Assembly (NCBI RefSeq): GCF_950295315.1
Contig: NC_080172.1
Span: 76,279,118-76,343,117, forward strand
Length of the DNA stretch: 64,000 bases
DNA from: Erinaceus europaeus
Lineage: Eukaryota; Chordata; Mammalia; Eulipotyphla; Erinaceidae
Direction of reading: 5' to 3'
Within the stretch, counting starts at the first letter, position 1. Each line of letters begins with the position of its first letter. The translations under genes were made by a program, and so were the position numbers. The notes under the pieces are model-generated. The model worked only from the letters and a program-made list of their open reading frames with translations, searched no databases and was not told where the DNA came from. Shown here piece after piece: positions 54,535 to 64,000 of the stretch.

Positions 54535-54551
54535 AAAGAAATGACTCCATT

Positions 54552-55595
54552 AGCACCATCTTACTACTGTTTTTGTAAAATATCTTTAAAGCCATTAGAC
54601 CCTACCGGTTTTTCAGCTCCTGCCAGTCTACCTTATATTCATGGCAGCAGCTTATCCCAGAGAGAAGGTAGTATTCTTTAAATATTATGTCTGGGAACAT
54701 AACCCATCTCCAACTCCTCATCTGGTTGAACAATGGTGTGGACAGAAGCCAAAGGCCCATGTCCCGACTGAGTGGTGGGGGTGGCACTAGCTACTCATGA
54801 TCCATTAGGTGAAAGTTAGACAACTCTACTCAGGGGAATATTTTATGAAGCTAATTCAAAATGTTTTCTAAGGTCAAGGCAGAGTAGTTGTGGAAGTTGC
54901 TTTGGACATGAGTCAAAAATCCCTCAGTAACTGCTGATGTAGGACATAGAAGGTGCCCTTGCATTCTCATGGGGAGAATGTTTCACAGCAAGTGGCCTCA
55001 TTCAATATTGGTCTCTGAAGTCAACCCCTTGGCTAATGGGTTAGCCACACACACACGTTCTCTTATTTTCTTTTTTCATGTGAGTGTTCCATGAGTGCAT
55101 CTGGGAAGTAAATATGAATAACTATAACCTTAGCTGAAGTTATTGATTTTGACACACTTATTCTAATCTAATTAGCTTGTAAGTTAAAATATAGTAGATG
55201 CTAATTTAATTGATACCATGAGAGTCCGTCCATAAGGTTTTGGTTCTGTTATGGGTAAGGGCAGGGGGGACAATATTTGTTGAATAGGGGTATTCCAGAG
55301 GTTCGTCATGCTTGATCTTAACAAAGAATTGAAGGAAAAGCATTATATCCAGATATATTAAACATTTTTATCAGAAAACATATACATGTTAGGGAATGAG
55401 AGGGAGGAAGGGATATAGAGTAAAAAGACTTATATTGTAGTGGTCACATGGTAAACCGGAGAGTCCAAGAGACCAGGGTTCAGCAATTTTAAAACCAAAG
55501 TCCTGACTACACCTTCTAAGCCACACATGTAACCACTCCTATTTTCTGTGGTACCTTCTCCCTCAACAGTTCTACACAAAGAAAAACCATCTGGT
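54552..55595. other. Intron 11 stretch without a recognised gene
   Basis: Nothing recognised apart from a short CACA run near 55053. Confidence 0.4.
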
Positions 55596-55629
55596 CATGG
55601 GTGTTAGGGAAGAATGGATAGAGAAGTAT

Positions 55630-56165
55630 TGGTCAGTGTGTCTTGGAACCTCACTGCTCCAGAGTGCTGCCCCACTAGGAAGGACAGAAACATACTGGGG
55701 GTATGGATTAACCTGCCAATGCCCATGTCCAGTGGGAAAGCAATTACAGAAACCAGAACTCCCACCTTCTGCACCTCAAAAAGAATTTTGATCCATACTC
55801 CCAGTGGGGGAGAAATGATAGGAAGATGACCAGGGGGCTCTGAACTCCAACTCTATTGGGACCTGAAAAGAGAAGAGGAAAAAGGGAGGGACATTTGGAT
55901 ATAGTAATAGGTGTATGTGTGACTTGAAAAGGAAGAGAAGATAGGAAGCTTAAAAAAAATGGGGGGGGCAATATATGCAAATAGAGACAGATAATTGTAG
56001 AAACAATAGTTAACCCATATCTGCAACCTTGGGAGAACTGCTGTAGCTTCCAATGGTGATACTGGGGATCCAGAACTCTGTTGGTGGGAATGGTACAGAG
56101 TTGTACCCCTGTTATCTTGTAATTTTGTAAATCAATATTAAATCACTAATAATAATAAAAAAGAA
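55630..56165 (+). mobile_element. Old L1 3'-UTR-like repeat
   Basis: gccaatgcccatgtccagtg, agcaattacagaaaccagaa and gggaatggtacagagttgta show it is an older relative of the 8.2-kb family; ends aaatcactaataataataaa. Confidence 0.75.
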
Positions 56166-56776
56166 AAGTATTGTAGCACTGTAAGGGCTTACTATAAAGA
56201 AAGCCCCACCACTGGGGACAGGACTTAAAGGGTGTTTCAGTGAATAAAGACCGTTTTGGGGTCTCAGAGGCAGATTCTGGGCAAATGACTGAAGTCAGTT
56301 CAGATCTCAGTGAACATCATTAGAAAGTCCTATGAAAGTTGAAGGCAGTAAAACAGGAAGGGCGAGGAGGGGTATTCCATTCAGTTCCCTGCTATAACAA
56401 AACCCAGGTGGCAGGGCCATCACCGTTTGAAGTCCACACCATCCCTGCGATTGCATGTGGGTTGTTTAGCTGATACACATCAGGAAGCAGAGCTGACCCT
56501 GGTGAAAGAGGCTGGAACACTCACCAGGGCAGGCAGCTGCATTCAAGACCTCTGGGAACCTAAGCCATCTGTTTACACAGCTAAATCAAACACCACCTTG
56601 GGAGAAGAAGCTACAGTAGCAGTGAGTTTCCTTCCTTAACCACTCTAAGTCTGATTCAAATGCATGGAGTAACAGGTACATTCTGCTATTTGTTAAGTTA
56701 GAAACACTGTCCATTGGACACAAAGGAAGAAAGAAAATCTTGACAATCAAAAAGGGCTAGCACATATTTTGACTGT

Positions 56777-56777
<1 letters not shown>
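56166..56777. other. Intron 11 stretch without a recognised gene
   Basis: Nothing recognised. Confidence 0.4.
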
Positions 56778-56807
<30 letters not shown>

Positions 56808-56922
56808 CCAGGACATTGCTTAGCTCTAGCTTATGGTGGTGTAGAGGACTGAACCTGAGACTTTGGTACCTCAGGCATGAAAGTCTCTTTACATAACCAT
56901 TGTGCTATCTACCCTCACCCTT
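56778..56922 (-). mobile_element. Type III SINE with 30-base poly-T
   Basis: Poly-T 56778-56807, then ttagctctagcttatggtgg and gaaagtctctttacataacc. Confidence 0.88.
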
Positions 56923-58474
56923 GTCCTCATCCTTGATGTATACCCAGGACAGATCAGAGGTGAGTTCTTTAGGGCAAGTGAGGCACTGCACCCTTAGAGA
57001 TGTTGGTGCTACAATCCTGCCTGTTGTATCTTTAACTTCCAAACTCAGACTGAGAACAAATCATCAGACGAATGCTAATGGAAGCCTGAAATGGTCCTGC
57101 TGGTGTTAATGCGGACACCTGGGGTTCCTTTTGAAAAATGCCAATGGATGTGGGCAAATATCCCAGAATGAATTTCCTGGCATCTTTCAACTGGAACACT
57201 CAAGATTTATTTCCCACGAGATGGAAAAAGCCACTGGGTCAAAGAGCTCTGGGCTTCTTGAGTTGGTTAGGATGGGGGGATAGAAGCCAAAGGCAGAGCA
57301 ATAAATTCTACCAAATTCTACCAAACATTGGGCACTGAGAACAGAGATCTGAGCTGTTCAACCACAAAGAGTCAGGAAAAGCACCAGGATTGGAAAACAA
57401 AGGAAAGGGAAATGCACAGCTGTTAAAAATTCCCTTTCTAAAATAAAAAAATACAATAATAAAACAAATAAAAAAAAGAGCAAATTGGATATAAAGCCTC
57501 CACACTGGGACAAAGCCACCATTCATGCTTGCTGCCTAGCTGGGTCCGAGGGAAGGTACAATAACTCTGACTGACAACTGCAGGAGTAGTAGCTCTCACA
57601 GCTTCCTAACTTAACCATCCAGACGATTCCAAGGTTTGGCGGGTGTTAATACATTCAAAATATTTAATAATCAACAGAGTGAGTCACTATTCAATGAAAG
57701 TAGATTCCAGTCCCCAGCACCCCCACAGTCCTCATTCTCAGGCACTGGAACATTACTGTTGACCCAAGCCACAGAGCCCATAAATATGTTCTATCAGTGG
57801 TGCCTGTTGCCTGTAGGATGAAGCTGTCATATGCCAAGCCCACTGGTCTTTATAGCTCCATCTCTAGACAGTCCTGTCTCTCCCACCTCTACTCACCCCT
57901 GATGTTATGACCCACTTCCCTGAGGCCACACCTTGCATCAGAAAAACTTGCTCACTCCTCTGTGTTTTGCTCATGCTTTTCTTTCTGCTTGAAGTGATTT
58001 TTTTTTTCTTGAATTGCCAAAAAACGTAGTCAACAAGGCCTAGAATAAGTGCATTCCCAGCTTTAATTTGGGAATGGGTGGCTACTCTGTGCTCCCGCAG
58101 GTTAGCTACATTATGTTGGGAAATCAAAGGTAAATGTGAAGACAAGATATCCAGTCCACAATGGTGAGGAGGCGTATGAACAAATAACTATCAAAGGCTC
58201 TGATGGGAGAAATGTGGCACATGGATGATGGTCTGAAAATCGGGAACTGAGTCCTAAGTTGGGGAAAAGGGGTAAGGAAGAAAGGGGTTAACTTGTACTG
58301 TGTGGGAAGCCCAAGGAAGCATGTTGTTCCCCACAGTGTGAAAGAGTTGTGAGCACACTAGACCAGAATGGATTTCACTTTCACATGAATGAAGTGCTAC
58401 TGAGGGTACCTCATAGTTAGAATGGGATTTTAGAAAGATTCTGCTAGAGTCAGTGAACATAAGAAGTGAGAGAT
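56923..58474. other. Intron 11 stretch without a recognised gene
   Basis: Nothing recognised in 1.5 kb. Confidence 0.4.
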
Positions 58475-58735
58475 GGGGCCATGTGGTGGTGCACCAGGTT
58501 AAGTGTACACATTACCAAGTGCAAGGACCCAGGTCTGAGCCCCCGCTCCTCACTTGTAGGGGGGAGGCTTCACAAATGGTGAAGTGGGTCTGTAGGTGTC
58601 TACCTGTCTCTCTTCCTATTTCCCCCTCCTCCCTCAATTTATCCCTGTTCTATCAAAAGAAAAAAAATTAAAAATAAAAATATGGCTGCCAAGAGTGTGG
58701 ATTCATAGTGCCAGCACCAGGCCCCACAGCAAAGA
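58475..58735 (+). mobile_element. Type II SINE with extra 3' unit
   Basis: ggggccatgtggtggtgcac head, ctgagcccccgctcctcact region, CT body, A tail, then module gtggattcatagtgccagca...ccccacagcaaagagatga. Confidence 0.82.
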
Positions 58736-59039
58736 GATGATACAGGCCTCTGCTTACTTGGAGAGGGAGAGGATGGAGAGATTTTGGAGGAAATAGTGGT
58801 AGTCATTGGAGGATTTGTGGCACATTTAAATTTGAGCAAATTGTTTCTACTCCATCAGGTTTACTGTTCTAGCAATCTTCCACATACCACTACAGTAGCA
58901 TTATTTAATTACATACTTATCTCTCCCAATAGAATGCAAGGTTCTAGGGGTCAGGGGCTAACTGGATTTATTCAGATGCAGGTACTTCAACATATACAAA
59001 TATACAAATGACTATGAGCTCAAATTATTTTCCTACTTT

Positions 59040-59250
59040 TTAAAAAATTTCTCTATTGGAGGATGAATGTTTTACAGTTGACAGTAAATACAATAGTTTG
59101 TACATGCATACCATTTCTCAGTCTTCCACATAACAATACAACCCCCACTAGGTCCTCTGTCATCCTTTTCCAGGACCTGAACTATCACCCCACCCACCCC
59201 AGAGTCTTTTACTTTGGTGCAATACACCAACTCCAGTTCAGGTTTTATAC
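59040..59250 (-). mobile_element. L1 3'-UTR fragment, minus, with 11-base TSD
   Basis: Reverse complement of the L1 end at 54.3-54.5 kb (ctattggaggatgaatgttt, cagagtcttttactttggtg). It is flanked by tttcctacttt at 59029-59039 and 59251-59261. Confidence 0.85.
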
Positions 59251-59703
59251 TTTCCTACTTTCAATCTATTTATTTTAAGCAGACAAGACCTAATTAGGAT
59301 AGTATAGGTCATGTTGAATACTAAAAAGATAATTGCTGCCTTCATCCAATTCATTATATAATTTACCCAACTGATATTCACTGAACTCCTTGCTGATGTG
59401 CCTCTCATACTATAGGTAAGCAAACTTTGCCATCAGAACCAGGAAAGTCTGGATAAGAATTCTGAACTTTCTACTTGTCTGCTACGGTAGACTAGACAAG
59501 CCGATCTGATCATTCTGTCACATGACAGCAGCCATACCCACTCGACAGGAATTTGGGAGCACTGTGAAATGGAATCTGTATTTCCCCACACCACTGTCTG
59601 GCTCATAGTCATCACAGCTCAAATACAAGTCCCTTCCCTCCAACTATGACCCCAGGCCACGCTTACCTATGCTCTTCCCTTCCTAAGCTAAGCTCTGTAT
59701 TAC

Positions 59704-59880
59704 TTTTTTTCCTTCCTTTCTTTCTTTCTTCCTTCCTTCTTTCCTTCCTTCCTTCATTCCTTCCTTCCTTCCTTTTTCCTTTTAATTAATTTTTGTAAGA
59801 GAGACCAGACCACTGCTCAGTTATGGTACATGGCAGTGTTAGTTTTTAAACCTAGGGACTCAGGCATGGAAATCCTTATC
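59704..59880 (-). mobile_element. Type III SINE, diverged, with (CCTT)n tail
   Basis: CTTT/CCTT repeat 59704-59778, then gagagaccagaccactgctc and ctagggactcaggcatggaa. Confidence 0.75.
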
Positions 59881-60289
59881 TCCCTCCCCTTCCCCAAGTT
59901 CTACATTTCTGAGAGATTAAAAAGGCATAAAACAGGGTAATTGCCCATGTGTTATCTATGATCTATTTCATGACCCTTGAACTAATATTGTTTTCATGGT
60001 ATAGATTTCTGTACTTCTCCTATATCTTTTAGGCTTCATCCTATGCATATCTGAATCAATGAATTAAGAGAAGAAAACAAAAGAACAGATATTTTGCAAG
60101 TATATATACATTTGACTCCAAATCTATAGTAGTTAGTTAGTGAGCAGTGGCTTTTTTTTCTTAATCCTACTCTTTTTCATAGACTAACCTGAAAAACACA
60201 CTCCCTAAGCACATTCTGCTTGGGTGGTAATAATATGCAGCCAGGAACTTGCAAAGTACAGAAGAAAAAGTAGTTTAAAAAAACCCTTC

Positions 60290-60395
60290 ATGATGGGGAC
60301 AGAAAACTACGGTGGTGGGAACGATGTGGAATTATACCCCTATTACCTTATAATTTTGTAAATGAATGTAAGTCACTAATAAAAAACAAGGAGAA
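60290..60395 (+). mobile_element. Old L1 3'-end fragment
   Basis: gatggggacagaaaactacg, gtggaattatacccctatta, gtcactaataaaaaacaagg; same family as 55975-56160. Confidence 0.7.
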
Positions 60396-61585
60396 AAAAA
60401 ACCCTTCATCAACCAGATAATCACCATGAAGATAACTGTTGTGCACATATAACAACTGTGTTGTCTTTAAAGAGTATGTACTCTTTCAAGACTTGGAGAG
60501 AGGTAGCTATGATCAGTTCCAGTACAATTTTATGCCTTGATCAGAGGTATTTTCACATTATATTTTGGCTAAACCCAGCTTCCTGATGTGAAATCCAAGA
60601 CCTGAAGTTCAAACATACTCTGAAATTAAAATACACTGTGAACTCTAAATACTTTTCCATCTGTGCCAGACCTAACATTTCACTAAACAAAGAAATAATA
60701 ATAATCAACACCAAAGAGAAAGAGATAGAAATCAAAGGAGAGGGATGTGTGTATTTATTTTAGTGAAAGGGTAGTCAGAAGAATAATTGGTTAATTTTTC
60801 TAGTCGTGATTTTCTACAGAATCAAAACATTTTCTTTTTATTGCACCACCAGCTTAAAATAGTTAGCTATGGAGAGGATCATTCGTCTTTTATCTCCTTA
60901 GATTCAGAGAAGGGATTAATGACTGTGGAAATGAATGTCTCTCTCAGTTAGTGATACAAGGCTCTCCAAATGATACCTCACCTTCCACCCCTTTCCCTAG
61001 TCCCCGTTTCCTAACCAGGAGTTCTGCCTTGCATTGATTTTTGTATCTATCCTTGTAAATGGCAGACAAAATGTGCTTATGAAGCCAGTGGGATTACAGA
61101 AACCCCTCATAGAAGTATTTTTTCAAAAACAAGAAAAGTTACAGAGCAACTGAACTATCACCCACAGAAATGCCAGAATAGTGTCACAGTCACCCTCCTA
61201 AGCCTTTAGGAATGGACTGAGAGTTTGGATTCTAAACCAACTCACCAAGGTTAATATGAAGAGTAACTGTACAATGCTTAGCGAATGTTTACACAGAAGT
61301 TTTGGATCTGAGAATAAAGTACAATCCTCACTACATTTGTGGTTCAGAGGAAATAATCCACATGGATCACAGTCAGAGCTGTCATGTGCCCAGTGTCTCA
61401 GCACTCTCTCATGCTCTTCTCACAGCCATGAAGAAAGGCAGGCACTCTCAACCCTGTATAAGAAGTGAAGAACCCCAGGACAGAGTTTACACATTGGCAT
61501 TGGCCTAATGCTCCACACACGAACGTGCCCAGTGCTCTCTGTACTTCTCTCATTTTGTCCCCCTCCCCCCCGCCCCAAACAACCC
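60396..61585. other. Intron 11 stretch without a recognised gene
   Basis: Nothing recognised. Confidence 0.4.
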
Positions 61586-61587
61586 AA

Positions 61588-61705
61588 TGAAGTCCTTGGA
61601 ATTTTTATCTGAATTTCACAGAGAAGAAAATTAAGACTTAGCATGTAAAATGACTTTCTCAGAGTCACATAACTCATAAGAAGCAGAGATTCAGACCCAC
61701 TCTCC
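61588..61705 (+). mobile_element. MIR remnant
   Basis: tctgaatttcacagagaaga, actttctcagagtcacataa, gcagagattcagacccactc follow the MIR 3' layout. Confidence 0.65.
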
Positions 61706-61994
61706 TCACTGAGTAGGTGAGATGCTTCCATAGGCAGTAACCTGACATATACACAAATGACCCAGCAAGACTGGGAGGGTGGGGTGGGCAGATGGGGCAC
61801 TCTCCTGGCTCCCTGCTGGAATGTCAGGCCATTACCCCCAAGCAGAAGGGAAGGGATTAACCCTTTTATTAGTTAAAGAGAAAGTATTGAGTCACTCCCG
61901 TTTCCTATAATGACAAAGGCCTAAAGGATACCTGTAAGTTCTTGGAGCTTCTTAATGTTCAGTTTCATAACTGAGTGTCATATTGATCTAGAAT

Positions 61995-62200
61995 GACATC
62001 ATTTTCTTTTCTTGCTTTTTAAATTTTTTTGGTTCTCACAGAGTTCACTATTCCAGGCTGACTTTCAGATAGAATAAGAGAGGAGGCAGAGTAGGAAAGA
62101 TACCATAGCACTGAAGCCTCCCCCAGTCAGTGGGGGCTGGGTCTCAAGTATGGCATAATAGGCACCCTACCAAGTGAGCTCTCTTTTCTGTCTGATAATT
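61995..62200 (-). mobile_element. Old tRNA-derived SINE
   Basis: T-rich start, gatagaataagagaggaggc, agcactgaagcctcccccag, caccctaccaagtgagctct; diverged. Confidence 0.5.
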
Positions 62201-62725
62201 TTCATTTTAAAGGGTATTCTTGCTTACTTTTTTTCTTAACTGAATTTATTTTTGCATTTTTGAAATAAGTCAAAAATAAGTAAAAAAAAAAAAATAAGTC
62301 AATAAGCAGAGAGGCTGGTACAGGAGAAAGTTCTCAAGCATTTGTGGTACAAATTATATTCTAGAAAAGAAGCATCTCCATGTCTCCATGTACCCTTCAA
62401 CAACCCCAGAGGACCAAACTTGCTGTCTTATTCTGAAGGAAAAATTGAGAGCTGTTGGGGGAGAGGTCTCCTTGCTCGGTATGACACTAAGCCATGTTCA
62501 GGAAGGGGGGGGGGGGAGAGTGTTCTAAGGTTACACTTGACTTTTAAAAACAAGAAAACAAGCAGGAAAAATTCAGGGGTTCTTTCAGTGATTTTTTTTT
62601 TTTTCTTGCCACAGATTTCTCCCCTTTCTGCTCACCTCACCCAGGGCAGGAAGATGACAAAATGTTCACCATAATTACTCACTGAGCTTCTGCTGCCACT
62701 GAAACCCCTCATAAGAAACCCTGGG

Positions 62726-62945
62726 GAGAGTCAGGTGGTAGCGCAGCGGGTTAAGTGCACATGGCATGAAGAGCAAAGACCGGCATAAGGAACCCAGTTT
62801 GAGCCCCCGGCTCCCTACCTGCAGGGGAGTCGCTTCACAGGCGGTGAAGCAGGTGTGCAGGTGTCTTTCTTTCCCTCCTCTCTCCATTCCTCTCCGTCTG
62901 ATCTAGCAATGATGACATCCATAACAACAACAATAATAAGAGAAA
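62726..62945 (+). mobile_element. Type I SINE with 13-base TSD
   Basis: gagtcaggtggtagcgcagc head, cagtttgagcccccggctcc box-B region, short CT body, AACAACAACAATAATAAG 3' part. It is flanked by aagaaaccctggg at 62713-62725 and 62946-62958. Confidence 0.92.
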
Positions 62946-63152
62946 AAGAAACCCTGGGAAGACCACTGACCTGTGGTCACCGTGACCTTTGCTTATAAAA
63001 CTGGAGCTCTGCCAACAAAGTTACAAAACTCTCAGGAAGTCTTGGTGACCGAGGAAGAATGTGACTGCAGCTTCATAAACAACTAGAGGAGTGCTAGTAG
63101 CATCTGAGGGACTGGGTCTGACTTCATTAATACCAGTCTCCTCCTCCTAAGC

Positions 63153-63383
63153 CAGGGATGGGGACTGTCTAGCCCTTGGGCCTGATATGGCCTGTGAAAT
63201 CACTTGGTCTGGCCCTGCCAAAGCAACCGAAGGTGGGACTTAGAAATCAATAAATCTAGGAGTTTTTTTTTCTTAACAGCAATAAGTGCTAATTTTTCAG
63301 TTAATAATTTTTATGACTCAGCTCTTGAATGATGTTATAAATATCCTAATGGCCCTTGGCAGAAAAAAGTTTCCCCACCCATG
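63153..63383. mobile_element. hAT-type MITE with 8-base TSD
   Basis: 231-base element with imperfect terminal inverted repeats: cagggatgggga at the left, tccccacccatg at the right (10 of 12 pair). It is flanked by tcctaagc at 63145-63152 and 63384-63391, the 8-base duplication expected for hAT. The central gcccttggcagaaaaaagtt resembles Charlie-type MITEs. Confidence 0.83.
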
Positions 63384-63559
63384 TCCTAAGCAGTCATTTT
63401 TGTTTCTTTGTGCTTTGTTGAAAAGTTAATGTTTATTATGTGCTTACTATATACCAGACATTGTTCAATGTGTTTTGCATGAACTCATTTTATTCTCATA
63501 AAAAATGCCTCTTGGGTAGGTACTATTAATACTTTCATTTAATTTTTATCTTTAAAATG

Positions 63560-63704
63560 TTAAAAAAAATGTTTAATCGAGAGAGAGAGAGACTGTAACA
63601 CTGCTCATCTATGGCATATGGTGGTGCTGGCTATTGAAACTGGGTTTTCTGGGGCCTTAGACATGCAAGTCTGATGAGCTGCACTGTGATTATCTCCCTG
63701 GCCC
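63560..63704 (-). mobile_element. Type III SINE
   Basis: Plus strand cgagagagagagagactgta, catatggtggtgctggctat, gattatctccctggccc. Confidence 0.8.
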
Positions 63705-63710
63705 AATATC

Positions 63711-63928
63711 TTTTTTTTTTTTAATTATCTTTATTTATTTGCGTGAGACAGCCAGAAATTGAGAAGGGAGGGGAGATAGAGAGGAAGGGAGACAGAGAGA
63801 CACCTACAGCCCTGCTTCACCACTCGTGAAGCTTTCCCCCTGCAGGTGGGGATCAGGAACTCGAACCCAAGTCCTGGTGCACTGTAATGTGAGCAATCAG
63901 CCAGGTGTGCCACCCTCCCTTACCCCCC
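63711..63928 (-). mobile_element. Type II SINE
   Basis: Poly-T, cagccagaaattgagaaggg, ttccccctgcaggtggggat, ccaggtgtgccaccctccct; short flanking repeat aatatc at 63705-63710 and 63929-63934. Confidence 0.88.
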
Positions 63929-64000
63929 AATATCCCTGTTTTAAAGATGTGGAAACTGGGGCACAACAGGGATCTGGTCCTAATTAATCTAGTTTAAGAA

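Larger units (their letters stand above)
63420..63985 (+). mobile_element. MIR split by two SINEs
   Basis: Left part 63420-63550 (ttattatgtgcttactatat, gaactcattttattctcata). Right part 63929-63985 (ccctgttttaaagatgtgga). The parts are consecutive in MIR. Confidence 0.72.

Noticed and set aside
54602..54787. Minus-strand ORF ahead of exon 12, considered as a candidate ABCA4 exon 11
   Set aside because: Its residues do not match ABCA4 and no suitable splice borders were found.
62342..62674. 110-codon plus-strand ORF
   Set aside because: Contains a G-run and low-complexity K/T-rich end; no family resemblance.

Overview
The window is mammalian nuclear DNA, most likely from a hedgehog (Erinaceus-type genome). 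It is intron-rich and has vertebrate splice signals, MIR, L1 and hAT fossils. It is packed with tRNA-derived SINEs of the kind I know from Erinaceidae: heads like tagcgcagtgggttaagcgc with box B ggttcgagccc, followed by CT-rich bodies and AATAAAT-type tails. The species is inferred from repeat style only.

The only protein-coding host gene I can support is ABCA4, the retinal photoreceptor ABC transporter, on the minus strand. Sixteen consecutive coding exons, equivalent to human exons 12 to 27 (about codons 519 to 1376), lie between 47535 and 549. Every exon has AG/GT borders, correct phase and an open frame. Fourteen match the human exon lengths I remember exactly; exon 23 is 3 bases shorter and exon 27 is 9 bases shorter. 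In gene order they encode the end of exocytoplasmic domain 1, TM2 to TM6, all of nucleotide-binding domain 1 (Walker A, Q-loop, signature, Walker B, H-loop), regulatory domain 1, and the linker up to TM7. Positions 47536-64000 are intron 11, whose upstream exon is outside the window; positions 1-548 are the start of intron 27.

The introns are a layered record of retroposition. Four SINE types are named here: type I (gggttaagcgca head, CAACAACGACAAC-rich 3' part), type II (ggtggtgcacctggtt head), type III (agcataatggttatgcaaa head) and type IV (ggataaagca head, tcaatccccggcagcac). There are also L1 3' ends of several ages, an old L1/HAL1 body, a solo endogenous-retrovirus LTR, a MaLR-type LTR, MIRs and a hAT MITE. 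Many target-site duplications (TSDs) are readable, so order of insertion can be worked out.

The most unusual content is two copies, about 98% identical, of the 3' end of a LINE that is not L1-like (18030-18420 and 35284-35773). They encode a C-terminal zinc-knuckle-like tail, end in an AAG repeat instead of poly(A), and are flanked by TSDs; one interrupts a SINE cleanly. Other notable structures are four SINEs inserted one after another at the same 11-12 base target (1249-2181), a head-only tailless SINE with a 16-base TSD (2924-3016), and a twin-primed L1 insertion whose 3' TSD was later split by a SINE (21121-21928).
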